The notes beneath the pieces were generated by a model. It searched no databases and was not told the DNA's origin. It saw nothing but the letters and a program-made list of their open reading frames with translations. A stretch of DNA of 64,000 nt from Leucogyrophana mollusca (lineage: Eukaryota > Basidiomycota > Agaricomycetes > Boletales). The translations under genes and the position numbers were made by a program. Location of the stretch: positions 124,001 to 188,000 of the forward strand of contig MU266337.1 of the NCBI GenBank assembly GCA_021014945.1. Direction: 5' to 3'. Shown here one piece after another: positions 1 through 10,400 of this stretch (its first letter is position 1; every line of letters begins with the position of its first letter).

Positions 1-1002
1 CAAGCTTGCGAGACTGCGTCAATGGTCTGAGAATGCGAAAGTCCACTTGAGGAAGTGACAGTTAGGCACAGTCCGCGTGCTCAGATAACAGCGAGAACTC
101 ACAGCATCTTTGACACTACTGCGGTGCTGGCAACCTTGACAAGAACGACATGGTCGAGACCGACACGGTTGAAAGAGTTGAGGAGAGCAAGTCCACCTTG
201 GATTTCGTGGGCTTTGATCATGGCCTCAAGGATGTCGCGGACAGTGAGAGGTTGGCCTTGTCGTGCAAGATGGTCGGCGACGGCCAAGATTGCGCCAAGG
301 TTGTCGGACGGGTGTCCCCCTGTAATTTCAAAGCACGGGTTAACGTCTCTGGCGATGCACAGTAGAAGAACGAATGATTCCAAGTCGAAGATGTGATGTC
401 CAAGCACGAGCATAAGCCCCGAAGGAAGACCAGTCACAAGAGCGCGGGGTGACAAAGAAGGCGCCTTTCCTGATCACTTGCTAACGAAGGTGTGCTTACA
501 TTCCGCGGCAAGGAAGCAGTCGTTGAAATCGAGCCAACGGATGATAGTTCCAATATTGAACGCGCCGCGAATGGGATCCAGCTGGTAATTGGTACCAGGC
601 ACCTTCGTACCTGCAACTGTATATCAGCACGACGATATAACAGAGAAATAGAATCCTACCGTTGGGCACGACAGTTCCTTCGACGACAGGACCAAGGAGC
701 TTTGAACATTCGGGGAAGCGAAGGCCCTCAAGACCACATCCTATGGTGTCGATGAGACAAAGCCTAGCTGTCTCAAACGCAAGATCTGAGGTGACTTTGT
801 AATTGTGGACGTAGTCTGCAATGTCCTTGAGGACCTTGTCAGGCTCTGGACGTACGGCGGACTCTCCGTGGTGGACAGACATAGCGCGAGCACTTAGGCA
901 GAAACGAGAACCAAAAGTGGGGGTCGATAATCGATGGTAAACGGGTGCACTACTTATCGGACGAGAGAATGAACGCGGCCCTCGCCGAATCAGAGACAGC
1001 AT
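1..1002 (-). CDS. prpD: 2-methylcitrate dehydratase (MmgE/PrpD family), 3' end missing
   Basis: The enzyme dehydrates 2-methylcitrate in the mitochondrial methylcitrate cycle that disposes of propionyl-CoA. The start at 1002 gives an Arg/Ser-rich leader ([17 protein letters not shown]) typical of a mitochondrial presequence. Family core segments follow: [31 protein letters not shown], and after splicing [18 protein letters not shown] and [14 protein letters not shown] read exons 1002-660, 610-500 and 319-103, and a fourth from about 47 that leaves the window. Introns are 49, 180 and about 55 nt; the 180 nt intron is long for this genome. The 3' half, with the rest of the active site, lies outside the window. 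The family call is firm; the substrate follows from family knowledge and the presequence. Confidence 0.85.
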
Positions 1003-1275
1003 CGTAGCACAAGAAAGAAAACAAAGTCCGAGTGAGCGATATTTTTCAGTGCTGACCGTGTGTAACCTGGATGATCCGCCCGCCAGACGTCGGCAAACGC
1101 CCTCACTAGTACTTACGCACATAATAATGATTGTCTGTATCGCCAAGGCTCGTATTATAAACTCCTAGTCATCATTGCAATCCACATCACCATAATTCTA
1201 CTGGCATCGATAAAATATCAATATATACGCAAGGAATCATTAGTTGGCAACATCCACACAAACTGCGGTCATGGT

Positions 1276-2480
1276 TCAAACGGGAGCCGAATGATCTTGA
1301 ACCTCAGTGGAGAGCACTTGATGGTCGCTGGATGTGGGGACCTGTTTCTGAGATTCAGTCGGTCGGACCTGGACCTCATCCTGACTCGGAGTAGGCTGGG
1401 GGGAACCCTGGGCAGCAGAGGAAGGAGGTTGTGCGTTTTGTGGAGGGTAGCCGGGATAGTAGCCAGGCTGTTGATGAAACATGTTGGGCGTCGAGGATCC
1501 TGGTGCATAGCCGGGATAGCTGTACTGGGGTTGCCCCGGCATGGAGGGAGGACCATAATAGCTGCCGTATTGAGGGTGAGGGGGAAAATTGGCCGGAGGG
1601 GTTCCCGCAGGATGGCCGGGATAGTTGTAGAATGGACCCGGAGCGCCGGAAACTGGGTACTGCGTCACAGGAACAGTGCCGGGAACTCCGGAAACCGGAG
1701 AGGGGGTGGGTGGGCTGACGGCTTGGACCGATGAGGTCCATATCCCCTTTCCACGAGCGCTTGATACGGAGGCATATATGATAAGTATGGCACCATACGC
1801 GAGAACTACACACCAACCATGTCAGTAAAATGTATCATACTGTAAGGAAGTTCACCTTACGGGCGATAAAGTTGAGGAACGAGAATGCAGCAATGGCACT
1901 AAACTCGCTGCAGACTGCACCATATGTTACTGTTTTTGCACATCCTTTTTATCAAAATATGTCGGCTACTTACCTGGGATGTCGTATGCCAGGCAACCAC
2001 CTGGAAACATACGGCCCCAAATTGCTACCACTTCACCTGCTGTTGCGGCCCATAGGACGGTGAGAAGGACTGCAAAACAGATTCGAAATGGAGCTGTGAA
2101 GTTCTACGTCGCTGACTCACATGCCCACACGACTTCCGATACGATCGTAAAAAGGAACAGACCAGGAAGTACACGACCGAGCAGAAGGCTACTTAAAGGC
2201 ATGAGATTAGAGTCACGTTCATCAAAGATCACACTCACAAAGCAGGAAGTAAGGCAAGTGTCAGGACGGCTGTAGCCAGTCCCAGATAAATAGAAACCAC
2301 AGTCGGATCGTGGGAGTCATAGTGGGGGGGCACCAGGGAGGTGAAATAACCACACAAGCCGAGTACTACAACAGCAAACAGCGAGACGATGGCTAGTAGC
2401 AGCTCGTCAGTCGAGGGTTCACCTCGAAAACTCTGAATCTCACAATACACAACGGTGCGGAACCAAAGCAGAGCACCCAT
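1276..2480 (-). CDS. MARVEL-domain membrane protein with Pro/Tyr/Gly-rich tail
   Basis: A four-pass membrane protein of the MARVEL type. Spliced on the reverse strand it reads: a first segment around LLLAIVSLFAVVVLGLCGYF, a second around VVSIYLGLATAVLTLALL, a third across FRICFAVLLTVLWAATAG, and a fourth across FSAIAAFSFLNFIALAYG, whose AAFSFLN motif is typical of fungal MARVEL proteins. The last exon holds a disordered cytosolic tail of about 150 residues rich in Pro, Tyr, Gly and Gln (repeated PGY and PP), ending at 1276. About five exons with short introns are visible. The 5' end is uncertain: I chose Met at 2480, but coding-looking sequence continues upstream to about 2557 without a clear ATG in frame. 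The cellular role is unknown; MARVEL proteins generally organise plasma-membrane domains or vesicle traffic. Confidence 0.7.
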
Positions 2481-3025
2481 TTTGACGATGAAAGCGGCCG
2501 ATTCGCTGGCGACCGTGTTTTTTGAGGAGGCGAAAACAGCACCCAAGCCATCGACATCTTATAGGTAGGTCGTTTTGGGGGAGAAAAGGAGAGTTGGCGG
2601 TTGCATTGATTTTGACAGCGCTTGGAGACAGCTCCGACTCAGCCTCCGAGTCTGACTCATTAGAATTGCGATTATATGGATAATCGATAATATTTGGGGT
2701 AACTAGCAGACCTTGAGCGCACTTACGAGGCTCACCAGGAGCCAACAGTTCACCCTACTAAACTCAAAGAGGCGGAACGCCCGCGATCAAGAAACGTCAC
2801 CGCGACTCTCAGCTTTGCTCGTCCCAAACCAACCACAGCTGGCCCACCCTCGGTCCCTAGATGTCACCCTGTCGTGACCCACCGAGTGGCGACAGGTGTC
2901 GACCCACGCGGATATCCGGGGGACCCGATCCAATGTCAGGCCGCATTTGACCAGAGTTGACAAAGAGTTGACCAGGCGCATATCAACCCGAACCAACCTC
3001 CTCCTGTGGTCAGTGATCTTCTGGT
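2481..3025. other. Divergent upstream region
   Basis: Lies between the MARVEL gene (-) and the GPI-protein gene (+), so it probably holds both promoters. A reverse-strand acidic stretch around 2590-2680 could belong to an unresolved first exon of the MARVEL gene. No other structure is visible. Confidence 0.4.
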
Positions 3026-3874
3026 ATGCTTCGAGTAGCTTCTTGTCTGTTGGCTATCGCTGTCATTGCAGGCGGTGAGTTTTCCGCAGTCTCTCTTAGC
3101 GAAGCTCATGTGTAGTCTACTTACAGCGGTGCCCAACGCCTCTCTCGTTGAACCCCACGCACTCACGCGTCGCCAGGCAGACAGTCCCTACCCCCCACAA
3201 TGCGAATCGATTTGTGACCAATCTAATCAGGACGACGACGTATGTGTCAAGCCGGCGTCCTCAACAGTGAACTCACATGACATCTCGCAGAAATGCGATA
3301 ACATCCCGGATCCCCAGTGGCATTCCTGCCACTGCGATCCATCTTCCGCAACGGACCTCGGGAATTGCGCTAGCTGTCTGTTTGTGGTTACTGGCGTAAA
3401 CCTCTCGAATATTCTGGATGGTAAGCCTGCATGGCTTTTCGCCTCACTTAAATAACGCCGGCGCTGACCTTGTATAGCGTACAACAAGGTCTGTGGTACA
3501 TCCGTGACGGTATGTACGATAATTGCAATCCTTTGTTTTTCATCTGATGCGTCAAGTCCTCCTAATCTAATCCTCAGATCGATCCCTCTTACACGAACGT
3601 GACGACCGGTGGATCAGGTGGTGGCTCCACCGGTGGTTCGCCGGGCAGCACCTCTGGGGCCACACCCACCGGCTCGACAGGCGGATCGGGTGGTGGATCA
3701 AGCGGAGGCTCCTCTGGCAGTTCGACAGGCGGTTCAACTGGGGGCTCATCTGGCGGGTCCTCTCCTGGTCAAAGTCCATTTGGCTCTGGTGGCGGAGCCG
3801 CGGAATTGAAGGCTGCAGCCGGTTTGGCAGTGGGCCTTGCCTCGGCTGCTATCGTTAGTCTTCTCGCCTTTTGA
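3026..3874 (+). CDS. Secreted GPI-anchored Cys-containing protein with Gly/Ser-rich stalk
   Basis: Four exons: 3026-3074, 3127-3420, 3478-3509 and 3578-3874. The first exon encodes a signal peptide (MLRVASCLLAIAVIAGG). The mature part begins after an LTRRQ site that suits Kex2 cleavage. A Cys-rich domain of about 110 residues follows (CESICDQ, DDDVCVK, KCDNIPD, CHCDPS, NCASC, KVCG), spaced unlike the eight-Cys CFEM pattern. A Gly/Ser/Thr repeat stalk of about 70 residues then ends in a small-residue site and a hydrophobic tail (AAAGLAVGLASAAIVSLL) with a stop straight after, as in GPI-anchored wall proteins. It probably sits on the outer plasma membrane or wall. Function unknown; no enzymatic motif seen. 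Confidence 0.8.
3607..3783 (+). repeat. Gly/Ser/Thr-codon low-complexity repeat in the GPI-protein stalk
   Basis: Imperfect repeats of GGTGGATC- and GGCTCCACC-like units encode runs of GGS and GSTGG. This is the extended stalk before the GPI signal and is a likely site of length variation. Confidence 0.75.
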
Positions 3875-4424
3875 GCACCATCCATGCAGAGGCAACGCCT
3901 TGGCTACATACGATTTTGAAGTCTTTCGTATGCAAGAGCGAGTTGTAGCTGACCGTACATCGACCAACCACATGTAACTTCTGTTGTCTCCAACTAGGGT
4001 GGACCTAACAGTGAGGTTAACACCCATATTGGTGAATAACTATGCACGATCAGTGTACCCTGGTGTACCTGAAAATGCAATAAAATAGTGCCATCCCTCG
4101 ACTTCGTCGTTACAATTAAAACATGCAGAAGGTGCTGACCAAAACCCTCGAGACGATGTCAGGAAGGCTGACTAATCCAGTTGATGGGACACAGCAATAC
4201 TGTTTGTTCAGGTAACGACAGCAGCCTTGGCAGCCTCGATAAGTCCTCGAAATCGATGCAAGGTGGACGTGATGCATGTGATGAACCGTCGGGTTGTAGA
4301 TTTGTCGCGATTGTGCGGCCTCCCGCCTGTCCCGCCTGTCCCGCGAAGTATCCACCTGTTTACCAGCCGTCGGTGTTGCGGTGTATAAGTAGGGGAACCC
4401 TCTCTCTGACCAGCCATCGACAAC
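3875..4424. other. Intergenic region upstream of the epoxide-hydrolase-like gene
   Basis: No gene-like frame. It holds the 3' flank of the GPI gene and the promoter of the hydrolase, including a short direct repeat (CCCGCCTGT twice) near 4323. Confidence 0.4.
4384..4391 (+). promoter_or_regulatory. TATA-like box
   Basis: TATAAGTA lies about 33 nt before the ATG at 4425 and is followed by a CT-rich stretch, a common fungal core-promoter layout. The distance to the ATG leaves room for only a very short 5' leader. Confidence 0.4.
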
Positions 4425-5677
4425 ATGGAGGCCTCCCTATACAAATCTACCACTACTACTCGAGGAGTCAAGTACCGGTACTATTACTCTCCTGCTCCTA
4501 ACGATGGCGCGTCGTCGAAACCCGTCTTGCTTCTCGTTCATGGATATGGATCTACCTCAGAGGATTGGTCTCGCATGGCCAAATTTTTCCTGGACAACCA
4601 GTATAGTATCATAGCCCCTGATTTACTGGGTTTCGGTGGGACGGACAAGCCTGCTCAAACGGCAGAGTATGTCTTGAGCAAGATCTGCCAGGATATTCTC
4701 GATATCCTCGACTGCGAGGGGATAAAAAAGGCAGTTGCGATCGGACACGATTGGTGCGTGCCCTGTCTTCTGATGTCTGCCGTGTGCTACTGTCTGAGCC
4801 TCCAAATTCAGGGGCTCTACAATTGTATCACGCCTTGCAAATTTCCACTCTTCGCGATTCGAAGGGTATGCGTTCCTTGCGGTACCATACGTCGTTCCGA
4901 ACCCGGACTTCGAGTACAACAAGCACATGCAAGACACTAAAGCTGCCCTCGGATACGTCCTTCATGGGTACTGGGAGTTCTTTGGCGAGGAAGGGGCTGT
5001 TCAAATAATCCACGATCATGTCAGTCCATCTCTTTCTCAGATCGTCGGCGCGGTCTGTGTGCTGATCCTCCCCACAGTGGGACTCATCATACAGCCTCGG
5101 ATATCCCCATGACCCTAAGCTGTGGCTCGATCACTTGGCCCCAGTCGGGGGCATGAAGGCGTGGTTGCTCAACGATACCAGGACACCACTTCCCGCATAT
5201 CTCACAGAGGAGGTGCGCGCTCTCGCCATTGCGCCATGCTAATACCCATCCTGCGTCAATCTTCCTAGGACAAAGAACGCCATCGCAAAATCACCTTCGA
5301 GAACGGCGGGATGGCAGCAGGCCTTAATTGGTATAAAACCATGTTGGGTGCACCTTGCCTCGCTGCAGAAGATGATAAACGTACGTTATCTCCCACCTTC
5401 CTCACCTGGATGGTCTAATCATGTGGTACCCGTGTCCAAAGTGATCAGCAAGGATCGCTATCAGATCTCGCAACCCACCTTTTACGGCGGAGCCTTGAAT
5501 GATTACGTCTGCCCGACAGCTTACGGATCGTTTGTGATGAATACCTATTGCAAGGGTCACGTTGCAAAAATGTTCGAAGCAGACCACTGGCTGACCCTTT
5601 CTCACCCGAAGGAAGTCGCAACGGAATTGATCGCTTGGCTAGAGACATTGGGCAACGAGCATCCGCAACACGAGTGA
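4425..5677 (+). CDS. Alpha/beta hydrolase, epoxide-hydrolase-like
   Basis: Five exons: 4425-4753, 4812-5019, 5078-5212, 5269-5380 and 5442-5677, joined by 56-61 nt introns. The protein of about 340 residues starts with a short beta-strand lead and the oxyanion-region motif LLLVHGYGST. The nucleophile elbow IGHDWG (Asp nucleophile, codon split by intron 1) is the form used by epoxide hydrolases and dehalogenases. A cap region rich in Tyr/Trp follows (GYVLHGYWEFFGEEGA). Near the C-terminus EADHWL supplies the catalytic His. The family's usual HGxP is HGYG here, so the substrate class is unsure. No signal peptide, so probably cytosolic or peroxisomal. Cap and nucleophile match soluble epoxide hydrolases best. 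Confidence 0.82.
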
Positions 5678-6080
5678 GGCTCTCGGAGCCGTGGGGATGG
5701 CAAAATCGATAATCGTGCCCACTGAGGCCCCGCTTGGGAGAGAATGGCCGTTGTACATTTATTCGACATTTGTGCCGCAATGTATAGCCCATTGATCATG
5801 CCGCATGTGTCTGAAGGGTTAAGGGATAGAATACATCGTGAGTACTTCCTTGGGAACGTCCACGCGCCAACGCGCAATACCTCGTCCTCTGCGAATCTCG
5901 GGACGACGTCGACAGTATGGAAAGGAATGGGGTGGGGATGCCTAAATTCGACCCGGTAAACGCGGACAATCGGGTATCAACAGTTTGGAACATAGACAGC
6001 TCTGACCCACAAACAACTGATCAGCTCTTGCTACTAGCAAGCCACTCTGGACGTACAGCGTGACATTGAACGCACAACGG
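5678..6080. other. Intergenic region between convergent genes
   Basis: Three-prime flanks of the hydrolase (+) and the F-box gene (-). No coding or repeat signal recognised. Confidence 0.4.
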
Positions 6081-7753
6081 TCATTGTTGTTGACTCCGAA
6101 ACTCCAACACAGCCTGTTGCCTCTCCTGCCCCCTGACCATCGCGAGTGAGCCAAGGCGCTCGATAACATCTTCCCATTTTTCCTTTCTAGCGTCTCGATC
6201 AGGTCCTGCGTGTATTGCAGCTTCGACCGTGACCTTTTTGAGAGAAGGTAACACAGCTGATAGAACCACGGCGACACCTGTGGGGTCGTCGATGCTAGAA
6301 CAGCCGACGGACAAGACAGTAATGGCGGTGTTTACAACACCCCCTCCAGGTTTTTGGAAAGTGATTGGGTCCAAAATTGTTGCGTCCATAGCCAGCGACA
6401 CTTCCCGTAGATGTGAACAGTGCGCCAGCAAAGCAATGAGCCCATTGAGAGTGATTTTAAGAGGTTCTGTCCAGCAGTATCTGGTACCGAGGCCAATGGT
6501 CTGCAAATAAGGAAAGGAAGAGGCGACCTCTTGTATCGCGGCGTCATCCATGTGTGACATATTGATTGAGCTGAGGCGCAATGCTTTGAGTCTGGAGAAT
6601 GACAACAGCGGTCTCAGAGTTTCGAGACCACAGGAATACCGGCTGTCCAAGATCTGGGTAGGTTTTCCCACTTTGACTATTACCCTCTCGATATTATTAT
6701 GCGAGAAACGAATTTGAAGCAACCTCAGAAATTCCCTTACCGCTAGTTCTGGTGACTGCGTGTCGGAATCCACGACGAGCTGGCGGAGGATTGGCGTACG
6801 TACTTCCTCCATAAATCGCGCGCATGCCAAAAAGCTTGGGGCGCAAAGTTCCAAATTTTCCAGGGTGTCAAACGAGAAAATATGCCCGGCACTGCTGCGG
6901 TGTGAGACGCCCGGAAATAATTCTACACCTAGGCTGCTCAACTTCGGCAGAGCAGCCAAATGTCCCATGCCCTTGTTCCCGAGTACGCTCGTCTTGAGTT
7001 CTCGAAGGTGGTGCAGCTTGTAGACGGCTTCCGACACAGCTTGCACCACATGGGATTTGGGATTATCGAAGGGGCCGGAACATTCGAATACTTCCAGCTT
7101 CGGACAGAAGACGCCGATGACGGAGACCATCGAGCATTTGGTGACTGACCATCCCTCAGACGAAAACTGAATAGAGCGCATGTTTGGACCCATAAAATAG
7201 TGGAGGAATGGATGGAAGTTTTTGTCGCAGTTGTCGTCCCAGTATAGCGCTTGAAGACCAGGAAGAAGGGACGTCGATAATGGGAAGCAGCTGAGTACAC
7301 GGACGAAGTCCATGCTGATGTCGCTGAACAACGGCAACATATCACTGCCTAACACCCGGACACGGCGAGCGTAGTTCTGAAATATGTGCCAGTCCTCCTC
7401 GAAGATGGGCCCTTCGATCTCCTAAAAGCTGGTAAGCTGACATTCACACTCGATGACATACCAAGGATGCGCACAATAACCCCGACATACGAGGTAGACC
7501 ACTTATGATCAGGGAAACACCTGACCAGCGGTCCCAGCGAATCCAATTCAGACCATAAAATCTCCAAAGCCGGTTCTTGAAACGATCGACATGTTCTCGC
7601 GAAGGCAGCGAGATATCGACGTGCTTGTTTGCGATTCGGTCGCTTGCGAAAGAAAGGGTTGTAGCTATCTCTGACCTCGTTGCTACCATGATTATAGTAT
7701 ACTTCGGAGAAGATTTGTCGAACGATTTCCTGGATGAGCAAACAGCGGTGCAT
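6081..7753 (-). CDS. F-box-like protein, basidiomycete expansion type
   Basis: Two exons. The first (from 7753; an in-frame Met at 7777 is the alternative) has the N-terminal pattern seen in mushroom F-box families: MHRCLLIQEIVRQIFSEVY, then AAFARTCRSFQEPALEILWSE and LGPLVRCFPD. The second, an uninterrupted 420-residue frame after EIEGPIFEEDWHIFQNYARR, carries repeated leucine-rich stretches without a strict LRR spacing. The intron is about 54 nt; the donor near 7472 (GTGCGC) is inferred because it is the one that keeps frame. Such proteins generally act as SCF ubiquitin-ligase substrate adaptors; the partner is unknown. The start lies about 220 nt from the divergent SNAPC3 gene. Confidence 0.75.
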
Positions 7754-7971
7754 GGCCGCGGCAATCGACAATTGCAAGAGTCCGGTCAGTGTCTGGTCAC
7801 ACTTCCAGTACCTCAGGCTGTGGCACCGATGGCACGTTCAAAACTGTATTTCTGACAAATTGTGGAGTTGTTCGGCTAAGTATGTAATGAAACTCATCTT
7901 GATCATTGTAAAAGCCCAAGTACAAAGTCGTCTGCACGAACTGGATCATAAGCTTTGGCTGATCAATAAAG

Positions 7972-9540
7972 ATGAGCGTAGACATGACCCGCGCACATGA
8001 ATCGCATTTCGGGCCTCCTTCAGAGCCAATTAACATCGCCAAGTTCCTCCAGGACGCTGCAACCGTCGAACTAGAACCAGACGTGGCCTCCAATCCTCAC
8101 TGGCAAGAGCTGAGCCAAGAACAGAGGGATGCGGTAGAAGCGGAATGCACTGAAAGGTCTGTCGCATCCTTTACCTTGCGCTGAGGAGGTATACGGAAAC
8201 GCTCCAGTACAGCATCTCGGAGCTTAAGACAGCTATCGAGAGCACATGGGACAACCCCACTCTCTGTGCCCAAATTTTGCGCAGTCATGATACCGCTGTA
8301 GCTTCCCTCCACGGCCAAACTGATACGCCCGTCATTCGGGGCAAGAAGCGCAAGCGCCCTAACGGGGAGGGAGGGAGCCGAAACCAAGAGGTGACAGCCA
8401 TGCAGGAGAAACTCGATGCTATCAACCTCAAATGCTGGGGGTGCGTCGTTACTCCCCTCTACAACCTCACTCCGGGCGGGTTCGCTAACTCCATTCACAG
8501 ACTGAATCCGGATTCTGCGCCCTTCATGCGCGCTCCAAAAAATTCTGACTGCAACACCCTCAGTTCAGTAAAGGCAATGGGCAATGGGGTGGCCCTTTTC
8601 AGCACGTCAGCACATAACGCGAACTCTCGGCGAAGCGACACTCCGGATTCACTTAGAAGCCCTAGTCCAAGACCTGTACTGACTGGGCACACAAGCTCAG
8701 AGGCTCGTCCTACAGCACTCATAACCCTTACTGTTCACAATCGCCTTCCGTGGGGCTATAGCTTCCTCTCGCGCTCCTCTCAACATGCAGTGCTGTCCTC
8801 CCAAACTCTCGCAGAGTTTATTAGTGTCATCCCATGCGTCTCGAGCGAGATGCCTGTAGAAATGGTCGACGAGAGTGGGACGGTCATCGACTACGACTTG
8901 CAAAACGTCACAGCAGCCGGCAGCGATGAAGGTTGCTTGCTTTGCATCGAAGGCCTCGTATACGGCGATGATTGCAGCGATTTGGATTATGCAGGGTATG
9001 TCTGTATGTCTGCAGGTTGTTGTTGGAAAGGATATGTAGCTGACTTTTTCCTGAAGCAAACTTTTGTCGCATCTGCAGAAAATTCCCGCCGGGAAACGAC
9101 CACAGCTCTCAAGAGGTTCCACGTCGCTGAGCGGGACGACGTTTGAGTCCCTAACGCTTCGAGTTAACCAGCCTTACTGGCTATTACACCAAGGTAACTG
9201 CGAACACTTTATCGTCGTCGACCAAATCAGGTACGCTCTCATGGTCTTTCCATCCAATTGTATTGGTGATGTGTTGTCGGTCAGGCTGCCCCATCCATCC
9301 GATCCACTCTCGGGCTATCCATTAACTCTCCACATCACACCTCCACTTCTTGACCTTTGTCGTGCATGCACGAAGGTACCTGCGGTATACTCTATCGTTG
9401 GCGATATACGTCTCGGTGAGAGTCCATGTCTAATGTGCGCCCCTTGTTGGCGGGTGATGGGTCCACCAAAAGAAGAAGAAGTTATGGTTGTCCCACTTGT
9501 AAAGTACGAAAAGGGCTGGGGTGAAGCCGAGAGTAGCTAA
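7972..9540 (+). CDS. SNAPC3: snRNA-activating protein complex subunit 3 (SNAP50/SNAPC3) homologue
   Basis: This subunit helps recognise the proximal sequence element of snRNA promoters in the nucleus. Exons: 7972-8156, 8189-8440, 8501-8995, 9057-9230 and 9285-9540. The C-terminal SNAP50 signature is clear: LLHQGNCEHFIVVDQIR, then LCRACTKVPAVY and ESPCLMCAPCW, giving the Cys/His set of the family zinc-binding region, then VMVVPLVKYE. Upstream, VIDYDLQNV and LCIEGLVYGDDCSDLDYAG match the family's ubiquitin-like part. A basic patch GKKRKRP near residue 115 looks like a nuclear localisation signal. The first intron would be only 32 nt, which is unusual, but without it a TGA stops the frame. The C-terminal half is certain; the N-terminal exons are plausible. 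Confidence 0.83.
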
Positions 9541-10400
9541 TCTGAAGAGTAAAGAAGCGGAATTTGTCAAATCGTCGTGACAAGGAGGGTGTCAAGGAAG
9601 GGTACACCAACATTTGTATGGTACGTCTTGCATTCCTCTTGCGCCAAAAGGTGAAAATTGAATCGAGACAGTAAAACTCCACATGCCAGCGGCATCCTGC
9701 CTGTCACCAGTGCCTTTGGCTGCTCCCATCACTTTGGCGTCAGAGATCCACCTACCCAAATGTGACTGGTCTCATTCCATCCCGAGTGAGGATGCATCTC
9801 TACCAAAATACTTACGCCCAGTTCTTACCGTCATTGGTAGTTATAGTATGGTTCATTTGGTTCCCTCGACTACTCCGATTCCGACGCCTCTGACGGGTGT
9901 TGGCACTCCTTGTGCTTGCATCAAAGTAGGCTTCAGAACTCCAGTCTACCTGTATGGCGGTCCATTTAAATTCTGGTCACATAAAATCCCTTGGCGTAAG
10001 AGCCAAGGCTAACGACTTGGGTTTTCTTTGTGCGATATGGTCGGTAGACCCTTATGTGTCTCCTGTCGCGTTGAAGGGAAGGAGTGAACTCGTGGGCATA
10101 GCACCATCGACATCGACAACACATCGACCGTACTTGGGGGGTCCATCGCTCTTTTTCGGTCAGGTCGTCCAAAATCTACAACTCCCCATACAGCCGCCTT
10201 CGGTCCTAAATGTTACGAGGTATAGTCCGTCTATTACTATAACTCCCCTGTGTATGATACTACTGTACAGTGCAAGTGTGGCAGTCAACGGTATACATGT
10301 GCCCCCTAGTCACAGAATTGAAGTATCCCAACAAAAGGACATCCGTAGTGCGTAGATTGTATGTGGTCAACTGGGAGTACCCCCAGTCGCTGAAGTCGAA
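9541..10400. other. Intergenic region between convergent genes
   Basis: About 860 nt. Several frames stay open for up to about 110 codons on either strand, but none shows codon pattern, motif or splice structure that I can support. The segment is the 3' flank of SNAPC3 and of the minus-strand membrane protein. Confidence 0.4.

Noticed and set aside
8097..8498. 133-codon reverse frame
   Set aside because: Antisense shadow of SNAPC3 exon 2, which is supported by frame continuity into the conserved C-terminal domain.
9683..10355. Overlapping + strand frames of 109 and 133 codons downstream of SNAPC3
   Set aside because: No motif, no splice support and no sensible composition; more likely chance frames in a 3' intergenic region.
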